The position numbers and the translations under genes were made by a program. This document shows positions 7,826 through 16,371 of a stretch of DNA of 64,000 nt, piece by piece. The first letter of the stretch is position 1. Each line of letters opens with the position of its first letter. The notes beneath the pieces were generated by a model. That model searched no databases, was not told where the DNA came from, and saw nothing but the letters and a program-made list of their open reading frames with translations. Origin of the DNA: DASXUL01 sp036504855 (GTDB lineage Bacteria; Armatimonadota; DTGP01; JAKQQT01); the NCBI GenBank assembly GCA_036504855.1, contig DASXUL010000126.1:1-64000 (forward strand). The letters run 5' to 3'.

Positions 7826-9274
7826 TCAGACCATCGCCTCGTCCGCCATGTCCCAGAGATCGGTCAGCGTTATCTCCGGGTCGCGCTCGTGTAAGCGCTT
7901 TATGAGCACCACGGTGGTGCCGTCGTACCCTGTTTTGAGGAGGATGCGATCGGCGGCGGCCAGCATGATGGAGAAACCCATACCCAATGAGGGCTTCGTG
8001 GAGAATCCCCGGCGCAGCACAGCGCTCGGGAGGATGACCGACTCGATGCCGGGCCCTCGGTCCTCCACGACAACCCAGATCTCTTCCTCATTGCGCCCTG
8101 CGTGGACTGTCCCGCTGGATCCGTGTTTCAGCGCGTTGCTGATCGCCTCTCCCACCGCAATGGTGAACTCGCCCAGCCGATTCGCGTCTTCGCCGAAGAC
8201 GGACTCCGCGCAGAGCCGGGCGCTTCGCGCCTCCGACGGGTGATTGATCTCCAAACTGACCTGCGCTTCCGCCACGTAAGGCTCCGTTTCGGACGCGTCG
8301 CAGATCTCCACCCGTCCGTCCGTGACGCTCCGAATGGTGTCGCGGTAGAAGCGGCGCTTGTGGGCCTCGGTGGCCAGGCGCTCTTCCTCAACCCGCTTGC
8401 GCTCGGTGATGTCGCGCCCGATGACCACCAGGCCTTTCCGGCGTCCATCGTCGTGGAACGTGGGCACCTTCACGATATCGAAGACGCGTTCGTCGCCGTC
8501 GGGGGTGGGGATGGTTTCGTCGACCCGGCTGGCCGCGCCGATCTGCCACGCGGCTTCGTCGGTCTTCTCGCATGCGAGGAAGGCGTCGCGGAAGAACTCG
8601 CTGTTCTCCGCGAGATCGCTGTCCTTCTTGCCGCGGTAGTCAACGCCCTGGAGCTCAAACAGGTTGAGGTCGAACTCATTCGCCTCCAGCCAGCGCCCTT
8701 CGCCGTCCTTGAAGCAGACGATGTCCGGCATGGCATTGATGAGCGTGCGCAACTGGGCCTCGCTCTCCTTCAATGCTTCCTTGGCGAGTTTGCGGTCGGT
8801 GATGTCGCGCGCCGTAACGAGGGCGCAGTCGTCTCCCCCAACGCGGGCGCGACACACGCTGACCTCGAGCCAAAGCAAGCAACCGGATCGAGATGTGGCG
8901 TGCCACTCCAGGAGGCGCGGCCTGGAGGTTGCGGCCCCCTGGGCGAACTCGACGATGCACGTGTGCGTTTCCGAGTTGCCATCCGCGCTGAGGCCGCATA
9001 TCCCGAGTCTGCAGACCTCCTCGCGCGAGTAGCCGAACAGGTCGCAAACGCGCTGGTTCACGTCGAGTACAGCGCCGGTGGAAGCGCTCAACACGAAGAT
9101 GGCGTCGCTAACTGAGTCGTAGATCGCTCGAAAGCGCGATTCACTCTCTTCAAGCTGAACAAGGCGTTGTTGAAGCTCCGGGTAGTAGCTCTTCCGAGTG
9201 GAACCCTCTCCCAGTCCGATCACCTTATCGCGGAGGACCTTCAGGTCCCGTGACTGCTTAGAGCGCTCGTTCAT
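7826..9274 (-). CDS. PAS-PAS sensor kinase with RsbW-type ATPase domain, partner of ErcA
   Basis: This is a 482-residue soluble sensor. Two PAS domains lie at about residues 45-160 and 170-300, each ending in a DIT(D/E)RK PAC motif. A linker (FYRDTIRSVTDGR) and a HATPase domain follow: N-box GEAISNALKHG at 375, G1 box DRGPG at 405 and G2 box GFSTKPSLGMGF at 423. No HisKA phosphoacceptor helix is visible, so the ATPase domain resembles RsbW/SpoIIAB anti-sigma kinases. Its start overlaps the end of the ErcA-like gene by 17 bp, which implies translational coupling. In Pseudomonas, ErcA-type proteins are encoded near PAS kinases of the ethanol-oxidation regulon; a similar signalling role is inferred. 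Confidence 0.85.
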   Translation of the reverse strand: MNERSKQSRDLKVLRDKVIGLGEGSTRKSYYPELQQRLVQLEESESRFRAIYDSVSDAIFVLSASTGAVLDVNQRVCDLFGYSREEVCRLGICGLSADGNSETHTCIVEFAQGAATSRPRLLEWHATSRSGCLLWLEVSVCRARVGGDDCALVTARDITDRKLAKEALKESEAQLRTLINAMPDIVCFKDGEGRWLEANEFDLNLFELQGVDYRGKKDSDLAENSEFFRDAFLACEKTDEAAWQIGAASRVDETIPTPDGDERVFDIVKVPTFHDDGRRKGLVVIGRDITERKRVEEERLATEAHKRRFYRDTIRSVTDGRVEICDASETEPYVAEAQVSLEINHPSEARSARLCAESVFGEDANRLGEFTIAVGEAISNALKHGSSGTVHAGRNEEEIWVVVEDRGPGIESVILPSAVLRRGFSTKPSLGMGFSIMLAAADRILLKTGYDGTTVVLIKRLHERDPEITLTDLWDMADEAMV

Positions 9275-10424
9275 ATACCTCTTCGATCTCCCGCACCGTC
9301 GGGATCCGCGGGTTCGTGGCGATATCCGGATCCTCCATCGCGTTTTCCGCCAGGGCGGGGATGTCGGCCTCGCGGACGCCCTGCTGCCGGAGGCCGCCGA
9401 AAACGCCCACCGCCTCCCGTAACGCCGCCAGTCCGCTTAGTAGTTCCTTCAACGCATGCTCGGAACTCAGGCCGCCCATGTTCAGCCCCATGGCCTCCCC
9501 GATCGTCCGGAAGCGCTCCTCGGCGTACGGGTAGTTGTAGTTCACCACATGAGGGAGCAGAAGCGCGTTGGATCGGCCGTGCGCCGTGTCCAGCAGGCCG
9601 CCGAGGCTATGGGCCATGGCGTGCACGAGGCCGAGACCGGCATTCGAGAAGGCCAACCCCGCATCCATGCAGGCGACGGCGATCTGCGCCCGGTACTTCA
9701 CCTCCCCGCGCTCGCTGATCGTGGCCGGCAGATAGGCGGAGATCAGGCGGATGGCATGCAGCGCCAGCGGATCGGTGATGGCGGACTGCGCGTTGGACAC
9801 GTAGGCTTCGATGGCGTGCGTTAGCGCATCCAACCCCGTATCGGCGGAGAGCTCGGAGGACATGGACGTGAGCGTCACCGGGTCGATCAGCGACACATCC
9901 GGCACGATGGCCTTGCTGATGATGGCAACCTTCACGCGCCGGCGGATGTCTTCGATGATCGCGAACTGCGATACGTCCGCGGAGCTACCGCCCGTTGTGG
10001 GGATGCAGATCAGGGGGGGAATCGGATGCGTAACCTGGTCCACGCCTTCGAACTCGAGGATGGGGAGGTTGTTGGTGGTAACGATGCCGATGCCCTTGGC
10101 GCAGTCCATCGGGCTACCGCCGCCCACGGCGATGATGCAGTTGCAGTCTTCGGCCCGGTAGACATCCGCGCCAAGCGCCACTTCCTCCGCGCGCGGGTTG
10201 GGGGTCACGGAGTCGAACACGGCAAATGGCACGCCGGCTGCCGTCAGTTGGGCCGTTACGTCTCGGGCCCATCCCATCGCGATCACGCCAGGGTCCGTTA
10301 CCACCAGGGCCTTGCGCGCGCCGAGCTTGGAGGCGTAGCTCGCGACGAGCAGACGGGCATCCACCCCGAAAACGCATTCCGGGGCCACGAATTTCCGTAG
10401 TTCCATACCGCTCATGGGCGTCAC
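9258..10424 (-). CDS. ercA: Iron-containing alcohol dehydrogenase, ErcA-like
   Basis: This is a 388-residue group III alcohol dehydrogenase. It has the nucleotide-binding GGGSPMDCAKGIG, the PTTGGSSADVSQFA segment, and metal-ligand regions DALTHAIEAY, GLVHAMAHSLGG and DTAHGRSNALLLPHV that provide the Asp and three His. The N-terminus MELRKFVAPE, the VTDPGVI segment and the C-terminus closely recall the ErcA subgroup, a dehydrogenase-like regulator in Pseudomonas ethanol oxidation. In-frame ATGs at 10415 and 10406 are alternatives; 10406 gives the family-typical MELRKF start. The downstream PAS kinase overlaps its 3' end. Whether it is enzymatic or regulatory cannot be settled here. Confidence 0.88.
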   Translation of the reverse strand: MTPMSGMELRKFVAPECVFGVDARLLVASYASKLGARKALVVTDPGVIAMGWARDVTAQLTAAGVPFAVFDSVTPNPRAEEVALGADVYRAEDCNCIIAVGGGSPMDCAKGIGIVTTNNLPILEFEGVDQVTHPIPPLICIPTTGGSSADVSQFAIIEDIRRRVKVAIISKAIVPDVSLIDPVTLTSMSSELSADTGLDALTHAIEAYVSNAQSAITDPLALHAIRLISAYLPATISERGEVKYRAQIAVACMDAGLAFSNAGLGLVHAMAHSLGGLLDTAHGRSNALLLPHVVNYNYPYAEERFRTIGEAMGLNMGGLSSEHALKELLSGLAALREAVGVFGGLRQQGVREADIPALAENAMEDPDIATNPRIPTVREIEEVYERAL

Positions 10425-10701
10425 CCAGTGCCGTTGCCGCTTCGCAGGCGGGGCATTGCCAGGACGGGCCGATCATACTCTGGCCGGGTCGCCCCACCAT
10501 CCGCCGATACAACCCATGTTATCCTATCGGGCGCGGTTCTGCCCCTGTTGAGCGCTGCATTTGTTTCGTCCGCGTTAACGCGCGATTCCGGCCATGGGTA
10601 TTTGGCGCCCAGGCGAAACGGCCGAACATGATGGTAATGGCTCTCCGCCGGACGGCATGGCGCCGCCGTTGGGACCGTCGCCGCCGCCGTCTCTTCCGCC
10701 C

Positions 10702-11241
10702 ATGACCATTTTCGAACGTCCACTGCCCGAGGGAAGCCAGTATCCATGCACTCTGGATGATGTCAGAGAGACTCTGGCAATCGTGCCGCCTGAAGACCTG
10801 GCCGGGCTCTGGGCCGTGGGGCTGGCGCCGAGTCCCCGTAAGGCGTACCACGCGTACGCAACTTACTTCGGCGGTGAGCGGCCGACGATTCACATCTACT
10901 CACTCGGCGGGGGATATGAGTTCCGTATGATCCCGCATACGCGGCCGCACAACATCGAACAGTGGTACCGCCACGAACTGGCGTTCGGGATGCGTGTGGA
11001 ACAGCGCGGCGGGCGCTACGTGGGCGTCTGGGAGCCTGGCGACCTGCGACGGTATGTGGCCTGCCACGTCCTTCTGCACGAGGTCGGCCACCACGTGTTC
11101 CGCCGCCGGTTCGGGTTTCACCCCGGCGAAACGTCGGAACGTTATGCCGACGACTATGCCTTTCGTTTGCTGAAAGGCTGCGAGGCGGGATGCTGGCCCG
11201 CACGGAGGATCCGCGATGGAGAGCCGCGAACAGACTTATGA
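10702..11241 (+). CDS. HExxH putative zinc metallopeptidase-like protein
   Basis: This 179-residue protein has no signal peptide. A zinc-binding HEVGHH lies at residues 126-131, followed by SERYADDYAFRLL. The HExxH plus downstream E/AD/A pattern resembles M78 (ImmA/IrrE-like) and SprT-like peptidases, but I cannot assign the family firmly. The frame is open further upstream with low-complexity Pro sequence; ATG 10702 starts the well-behaved part. Its last 26 bp overlap the UroD-family gene in another frame, so the two are probably co-translated. Confidence 0.65.
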   Translation: MTIFERPLPEGSQYPCTLDDVRETLAIVPPEDLAGLWAVGLAPSPRKAYHAYATYFGGERPTIHIYSLGGGYEFRMIPHTRPHNIEQWYRHELAFGMRVEQRGGRYVGVWEPGDLRRYVACHVLLHEVGHHVFRRRFGFHPGETSERYADDYAFRLLKGCEAGCWPARRIRDGEPRTDL

Positions 11242-12661
11242 TCTCCGGTTGCGCCGGTACGTGACGGCGCTCCGCAACGAGAAGCCGGATTGCGTTCCGA
11301 TCCGGCCGTTTGTGGCCGAGTTCACCGCGAAATACGCCGGCTATTCGTGCCAGGAGGTGACGCACGACTACGTCAAGGCGTTCAACGCCGCGGTGAAGTG
11401 CGCCACGGATTTCGACTGGGACGCCGTCGTTCCGAACATGGTTTACGTGTGGACCGGCCTCACCGAGGCGCTGGGCCTCCGCTATTACGGCGTTCCCGGC
11501 ATTGAAGTGCCGCCGGAACACGGGTTCAACTACCTCGAGCCATCCGAGGACGACGCCTTCATGAAGGCGGATGAGTACGACGCGCTCATCGACGACCCGA
11601 CTGCGTTTCTCTACAATACCTGGCTCCCGCGCGTGTCGAAGGACGTGACGCGGCCCGGCGAGCCATCCACCTACCGCAGCCACCTGGCCCTCGTGAAGGG
11701 CGGAATGGCCATGCTGGCCTATTTCAGCGCGTTTGGGCCGCAGGCGGCGCGGCTGCGGGAGGAGGCGGGCGCCGTTTCGGCCATCTCCGGCATTTTCAAG
11801 GCGCCGTTCGATATCATGGCGGACAAGTTGCGCGGGTATATCGGCCTCACGATGGACATGCAGACGCAGCCGGACAAAGTACTGGCCGCGTGCGAGGCTC
11901 TGATGCCGCATCTCTGCCATGTAGGTCTCACGACCGCGGACCCCAATCGCCTGGTCCCCATCGCTTTCTGGATGCATCGCGGCTGCGTACCGTTCGTCAA
12001 TCCCCGTCAGTTCGCTTCGCACAACTGGCCCACGCTGAAGCCCATCATTGAGGAATTCTGGAAGCACGGCCATCAGACGCTGTTCTACGGTGAGGGCAAG
12101 TGGGCCGCGCACTTCGACGCGTTCCGCGAGTTGCCGGATCGCAGCATCGTGTTCCACTGCGACAAGGACGACGTTTTCGAGGCCCACGCGCGCCTGCATG
12201 ACAAGTTCGCCCTCAGCGGCGGCGTGCCGAACACGCTGCTGAGCTTCGGGGCCCCGGAAGAGGTGCGCCAGTTCTGCCGCCGCGTGTTGGAGACCGTGGC
12301 TCAGGACGGCGGATACATCATGGATGCCGGCGCAATCATGCAGAACGACACCAGCGTGGAGAACCTGATCGAGCTGACGAGGGCCACTCGCGAATACGGA
12401 GGCCACCCGGATGTTGATCCGAACGCAATGACGGCGGTTCCCCCGGCGGACGTGCCGCGGTCCCGGGCGGATCGAGCCATCCTCGCGGGCATCCCCGATC
12501 GCGCGGACGCCAGCGCGGCGCCCGGGCAGTGTATCGCCTGGGAGGAGCGGGCCGCCGAGATGCCGGTGATCCGCGGCGACGTGGACATCCTGCGCGACGT
12601 CTGGCGCGATGTGGACGCGCTCGGCAGCGCGTTCATCTGGCAACTGCTATTGAGCTTCTAG
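11216..12661 (+). CDS. Uroporphyrinogen decarboxylase (URO-D) family protein
   Basis: This 481-residue TIM-barrel protein belongs to the URO-D/corrinoid methyltransferase superfamily. Supporting segments are the N-terminal VPIRPFVAEFTAKYAGYS, GLRYYG, HLCHVGLT, PIIEEFWKHGHQTLFYGEG and GGVPNTLLSFGAPEEV, with the family's C-terminal GYIMDAGA. It is longer than true HemE (about 350 aa) and lacks an obvious HemE N-terminal RxPVWxMRQAG motif. It is therefore more likely a methyltransferase-like or uncharacterised paralogue than the heme enzyme. The start overlaps the HExxH gene. Confidence 0.82.
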   Translation: MESREQTYDLRLRRYVTALRNEKPDCVPIRPFVAEFTAKYAGYSCQEVTHDYVKAFNAAVKCATDFDWDAVVPNMVYVWTGLTEALGLRYYGVPGIEVPPEHGFNYLEPSEDDAFMKADEYDALIDDPTAFLYNTWLPRVSKDVTRPGEPSTYRSHLALVKGGMAMLAYFSAFGPQAARLREEAGAVSAISGIFKAPFDIMADKLRGYIGLTMDMQTQPDKVLAACEALMPHLCHVGLTTADPNRLVPIAFWMHRGCVPFVNPRQFASHNWPTLKPIIEEFWKHGHQTLFYGEGKWAAHFDAFRELPDRSIVFHCDKDDVFEAHARLHDKFALSGGVPNTLLSFGAPEEVRQFCRRVLETVAQDGGYIMDAGAIMQNDTSVENLIELTRATREYGGHPDVDPNAMTAVPPADVPRSRADRAILAGIPDRADASAAPGQCIAWEERAAEMPVIRGDVDILRDVWRDVDALGSAFIWQLLLSF

Positions 12662-12778
12662 CGCGCGAGCGGGCCGGAAAACGTGACCAAATTTGCAGAT
12701 TTCGTGGTGAAGGTTTCCGTGAGTGGAATGCTCTGACATGGCAGGGTAAAATGATCCGTGTGGTATGACAACGAGTGA

Positions 12779-12800
12779 GTGGCCACAAGCCACAGGAGGA
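12779..12800 (+). promoter_or_regulatory. Leader hairpin abutting the Shine-Dalgarno of the N0-like gene (copy A)
   Basis: GTGGC (12779-12783) and GCCAC (12789-12793) form a 5-bp stem with a 5-nt loop directly before AGGAGGA (12794-12800). The same architecture precedes the paralogue at 56645-56665, so it is probably conserved with these genes. A TAAAAT at 12747-12752 may be the -10 box. Confidence 0.5.
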
Positions 12801-12806
12801 CATTCG

Positions 12807-13565
12807 ATGAAAAAGACCATTCTCAACGCCAGCTTGATCTTGGCGGGATTGGCCGCTCTCAGCAACATCGGCGTGTACGCGCAGGAGACAACTCCCTCGC
12901 CCGCGCCGCCCACCACAACCGCCGCCCCGAAGGCGAAGACCATAAGTCTGGACTTCAAGGATATGCCAATCCGTGAAGCCGTACAGGCTCTCTTCTCGGG
13001 CACCGGCCTGAACTACGCCGTCACCCCGGAGGCCGCCCAGGCCGCCCCAACGGTGACCCTCAACTTGCAGGACGTGTCTTTCGACGCGGCCCTGAACATC
13101 CTCACAAAGACCGCCGGCCTGCGCTACCGCAAGGACCGCGATACCGGCGTCTACATGATTGAGGCGAAGACGGTGGACACGGGCGTGACGCCGGTCGGCG
13201 GAACGACCGCGCCGGATACGTCCGCCCCAGCGCCCGATGTTACCCCGGTGCTGCAGATCGAGAAGATCCCGTTGAACTACGCGGATACCATCGATATCTA
13301 CGGCACCCTCTATGGCCAGGGCAGCAACCGCGCCGCAAATAGCATGAACGGCGGCAGCGGCGGCTTCGGCAGCAGCAGCGGCGGCTTCGGCAGCAGCGGC
13401 GGCGGCTTCGGCAACAGCAGCTTCGGCGGCGGCTTCGGCAGCAGCGGCAGCAGCTTCGGCAGCAGCGGCAGCAGCTTCGGCAATAGCAGCTTCGGCGGCG
13501 GCGGCGGCTTCGGCAACAGCAGCTTCGGAGGCGGCGGCGGCGGTTTCGGCGGCTTCGGCCGCTGA
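12807..13565 (+). CDS. Secreted stand-alone secretin N0/STN-like protein with Gly/Ser/Phe tail (copy A)
   Basis: This is a 252-residue exported protein. The signal peptide is MKKTILNASLILAGLAALSNIGVYAQ. An STN/secretin-N0-like domain at about residues 47-130 (SLDFKDMPIREAVQALF, TVTLNLQDVSFDAALNIL, GVYMIEAKTVD) resembles the N-terminal ring domain of PilQ-type secretins. The C-terminal third is a low-complexity FG/GS tail that ends GGFGGFGR. There is no secretin barrel. The paralogue at 56674 differs at only about three positions in the core. A periplasmic role linked to the pilus secretin is inferred. AGGAGGA supports the start, and a strong terminator follows. Confidence 0.8.
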   Translation: MKKTILNASLILAGLAALSNIGVYAQETTPSPAPPTTTAAPKAKTISLDFKDMPIREAVQALFSGTGLNYAVTPEAAQAAPTVTLNLQDVSFDAALNILTKTAGLRYRKDRDTGVYMIEAKTVDTGVTPVGGTTAPDTSAPAPDVTPVLQIEKIPLNYADTIDIYGTLYGQGSNRAANSMNGGSGGFGSSSGGFGSSGGGFGNSSFGGGFGSSGSSFGSSGSSFGNSSFGGGGGFGNSSFGGGGGGFGGFGR

Positions 13566-13595
13566 TCTTGCTTCGACCAACGTGTACAGCAGATT

Positions 13596-13630
13596 GAGGC
13601 ATGGAGCCAACGCTCCGTGCCTCTTTTCTT
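13596..13630 (+). terminator. Intrinsic terminator of N0-like copy A
   Basis: A 12-bp stem (13596-13607 with 13612-13623, one G-U pair) with loop CAAC is followed by TTTTCTT. This is a textbook rho-independent terminator 30 bp after the stop codon. Confidence 0.85.
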
Positions 13631-13703
13631 TGGTGGGGCCTCTCCTCGCCGGGGCCTGCCGTTCCTCGGCGCCGCGATCAAACCGGGAGACGCGCGTGGC
13701 GAA

Positions 13704-14366
13704 TCATCGCCACCAAGGGCCGATGACGGCTCCGCCGCCGCCCGGGACGGCGCGCTGCCAAACAGCATGGCCGTCACACACTCCCAGATTCACGCCGCCC
13801 CAGTGAGAGCCCGCGCCCTGGTTCCACCAATCCTGCATGAGTTTCACCCCGGCGGGATTGCGAACCTCCGCTTCCCGAACCAGGCCGGCGTGCGGACGGC
13901 CGGGTTCGCCCTTCGCGGCGTTCGGCGCCACCGGAACCGAGTTGCAGAACAGGTAAGCGTTCGCCTGGTAGTTCGTACCGGCGCCGTCCTCTGGCGTGAT
14001 TTTCACCGCCGGGCACAGCCACACTCCGCCCGAGCGCAGATAGGGTTGGAGGAGCGGAATCAGTGGAGCGCCGTCCCAGCGGTTTGATGCATCCGATGGG
14101 TCGTCACGCATCAAGGTGTCGGCGATCACGGAAGGCGAGGTCCCCTTGCCCTGGAGATTCGGGTAAACGCCGTCACTGTCATCCAGGTAGAGGCGCACAG
14201 CCGTCGCCAGCTGCCTCAAGTTCGCGAGGCAGCTGGTTGCCGCCGCCCGTTCACGGGCGCGCGCGAAAACCGGGAAAAGGATCGCCGCCAGGATTGCCAT
14301 GATGGCGATCACAACCAGCAGCTCGATGAGCGTGAACCCGGTCCCGGCCGTCCTCTGGCTCCGCAT
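13704..14366 (-). CDS. Prepilin-like protein with N-terminal methylation motif and C-terminal DGH motif
   Basis: This 220-residue protein starts with a short basic leader and the type IV prepilin signal GFTLIELLVVIAIMAILAAILFPVFA at residues 10-35. PilD would cleave after the Gly. The C-terminal part has two Cys-bearing segments (GGVWLCPAV, AYLFCNSV) and GVCDGHAVW, which resembles the H-X9-DG type pseudopilin-like proteins common in Planctomycetota and Armatimonadota. It is probably a pilus or secretion-system minor subunit. It lies apart from the main pil locus, on the opposite strand. Confidence 0.85.
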   Translation of the reverse strand: MRSQRTAGTGFTLIELLVVIAIMAILAAILFPVFARARERAAATSCLANLRQLATAVRLYLDDSDGVYPNLQGKGTSPSVIADTLMRDDPSDASNRWDGAPLIPLLQPYLRSGGVWLCPAVKITPEDGAGTNYQANAYLFCNSVPVAPNAAKGEPGRPHAGLVREAEVRNPAGVKLMQDWWNQGAGSHWGGVNLGVCDGHAVWQRAVPGGGGAVIGPWWR

Positions 14367-14455
14367 GGCCTGCCCTCCATCGACGTAACCCCGGCGCGGG
14401 CGGGGGGTTCACGCGAGACGCGGATGGAGCGGCGTTGCCTCTCTCTGTAAGGGCA

Positions 14456-15874
14456 TCACGGCGCGGGCAGCGGGGCTCCGGTGGCATGGGCCAGAGCTGC
14501 GCGGGCCGTGTCCACGGCGGCGGAAGCGTTGACGCGGTTGGTCTGCGCTGTTAGGAGCGCGGATTGGGCGTCAGTGACGTCGAGGAAGGTTCCGAGGCCG
14601 GAACGGTAGCGCCCCTCGGCGAGCCGGACCCCCTCCTGCGCGTTGGCCACCTCAGCGTCGGCCGTTGTTACTCGCTGTTCGGAGCTGCGGAGGTTGAGGT
14701 AGGCCTGCGCCACGTCTGCTATCGCGGATTGCCGGGCCAGCGTCAGGTTGGCGGCGGCGGTCTGCAGGAGCCCGCGCGCTTCCCGGGTGCGGCCGGCCGT
14801 GGCGCCGGCGTCCAGTATGCTCCACTGCACGGTTGCGCCTACCGTGAGCGACTGGTTGCCCGGGAAGAAGCCTGGGCCGCGCGCGGACGTTCCCAGGGTG
14901 GCCGATACGGCCGGCGCGCCGGATGTGCGGGCCGCGCCGACGCCCGCCGTTGCGGCATCCACGTTGGCCTGCGCCTGGATCACCTCCGGCCGCGAGCGGA
15001 GGGCCAGGTTCACCAGTGCGTTCACGTCGTTTGTTTCCACCGGCGGCTCATCGGAATCGGCGGCGGTCAGCGGAGTGCGCGGATCCACACCCATCACCCC
15101 GGCCAACGCCACGCCGGCCAATGAGGCGCTGTTCTGGGCGAGGTTCAGGTTGAGGATGGCCTCGGAGACGGCGGTCTCCGCGCGGACAACATCGGAAGGG
15201 AGTCCGAGGCCGGTCTTCAGACGGGCTTGCGCCAGCGCCAGGTGAGCCTGCGCGTTCCGCACGTTGGTCTCATTCACCCCCACGGTCCGGAACGCCTGGG
15301 CGAATGAATAGAATGCTTGTTTGGCCTGGAACACCGTGTCCGATTGCGCGCGGGTGAGTCCGCTGGCGGCGGCGCGTTGCTGCGCATTCGCCTGCCGCAC
15401 CGTGTCGCGGGTATGCTGGAAATCCCACAGCAGTTGGCGCGCCGTGGCGCTTGCCTGGAAGCCCGGCGCGTTTGAGGCGGATGTTGAGGTGGTCGTCCCG
15501 GAGGAGCCGCTGGTAGACCCCGAGCCGGCCAGCGTGTCCGCGTGGGTGTACCCCGAGGAGAGCGTGAGGCTGGGGAGAAGGCCGGCGCGCGCCTGCTGGG
15601 ACCGTCCTTGCGCCGCTTCGAGTCCGCCGCGGGCCGCCTCGATATTCGCCTGATAGCGGAGAGCGATGCGCGCCGCTTCGTCCGCTGTTAGGGCGCGCGC
15701 GGACACGTCCGCCGGGCTTGTGGCCGGCGGCGGCAGCGTAACGGCGGGAGGCAGCGGCGTCTCCTGCACGTTTGGCGCCACCGGCGGCGTGCGCTCATCT
15801 TGCGCGAAGGCGGCGCCCGGCAACATGGCCATGGCCAGCAAAGGAGTTATCAGTGTTCTGTTTGTCCGAGTCAT
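14456..15874 (-). CDS. TolC-family outer-membrane efflux channel
   Basis: This 472-residue protein has a signal peptide ending AAFAQ. A Pro-rich stretch leads into two outer-membrane efflux protein repeats of long helices and beta strands (for example TADEAARIALRYQANIEAARGGLEAAQGR and a second copy LVNLALRSRPEVIQAQANVDAA). A Ser/Thr/Gly-rich loop interrupts the first repeat. The start at 15874 overlaps the MarR stop by 4 bp (ATGA). It completes a tripartite pump with the upstream RND and membrane fusion genes. Confidence 0.9.
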   Translation of the reverse strand: MTRTNRTLITPLLAMAMLPGAAFAQDERTPPVAPNVQETPLPPAVTLPPPATSPADVSARALTADEAARIALRYQANIEAARGGLEAAQGRSQQARAGLLPSLTLSSGYTHADTLAGSGSTSGSSGTTTSTSASNAPGFQASATARQLLWDFQHTRDTVRQANAQQRAAASGLTRAQSDTVFQAKQAFYSFAQAFRTVGVNETNVRNAQAHLALAQARLKTGLGLPSDVVRAETAVSEAILNLNLAQNSASLAGVALAGVMGVDPRTPLTAADSDEPPVETNDVNALVNLALRSRPEVIQAQANVDAATAGVGAARTSGAPAVSATLGTSARGPGFFPGNQSLTVGATVQWSILDAGATAGRTREARGLLQTAAANLTLARQSAIADVAQAYLNLRSSEQRVTTADAEVANAQEGVRLAEGRYRSGLGTFLDVTDAQSALLTAQTNRVNASAAVDTARAALAHATGAPLPAP

Positions 15875-16371
15875 ATCTGTTTGGGCCGCGGGGCATCCGC
15901 GGCGGGAACGGCCTCCAGGGAGGCGGCGGCTAGGCCGTCCAGTGAGCACAGCAGGGTTTCACGCGCCTTTGGGTCGATGCCGCACAGGGCGGCCTGGGCG
16001 CGCGCCACGCGGGCGCGACGTCGCGCCTCCATCGCGGCGCGCCCATGCGCGCTGAGTTGCAGCAGGCGCACGCGACGATCGTCGGCCTCGAAGACGCGCT
16101 CAACAAGGCCCGCCCGCTCGAGGCGGTCGGCAATCTGGGTCATGGCGCTGGACGAGATGCCCAACTCCTCGCTGATGATGGACAGGCTCAGTGGCCCGGT
16201 CAGTAGAATCGCGCAGACGCGGAGCTGGCCAATAGGCATATCCGCGATGGCGTGTTCCATGGCCAGCGGGAACAGCCGCCGCATGATCTCCGGAAGCACG
16301 GCCTCCAGATGTCCCGCCTGCTCCTTCACGCACGGATCGCCACAGGGATTCGGGCATTTGCTAGAGGGCAT
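15871..16371 (-). CDS. MarR-family regulator of the RND efflux operon
   Basis: This 166-residue winged-helix regulator has the DNA-binding region LSLSIISEELGISSSAMTQIADRLERAGLVERV and the wing DDRRVRLLQLSAHG near residues 60-115. The N-terminus has an unusual cysteine pattern (KCPNPCGDPCVK, residues 5-16) that could sense metal or redox state; this is inference. It overlaps the RND stop by 11 bp and the TolC start by 4 bp, so it lies inside the operon it probably controls. The putative operator lies upstream of the first gene at 21249-21267. Confidence 0.88.
   Translation of the reverse strand: MPSSKCPNPCGDPCVKEQAGHLEAVLPEIMRRLFPLAMEHAIADMPIGQLRVCAILLTGPLSLSIISEELGISSSAMTQIADRLERAGLVERVFEADDRRVRLLQLSAHGRAAMEARRRARVARAQAALCGIDPKARETLLCSLDGLAAASLEAVPAADAPRPKQI

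Noticed and set aside
11216..12661. HemE, the heme-pathway uroporphyrinogen decarboxylase
   Set aside because: The protein is over 100 residues longer than HemE and lacks its N-terminal signature; no other heme genes are near.
13340..13565. Tandem GGC/AGC repeats as a CRISPR or satellite array
   Set aside because: The repeats are in-frame codons of the Gly/Ser/Phe tail of the N0-like protein. There are no spacers.
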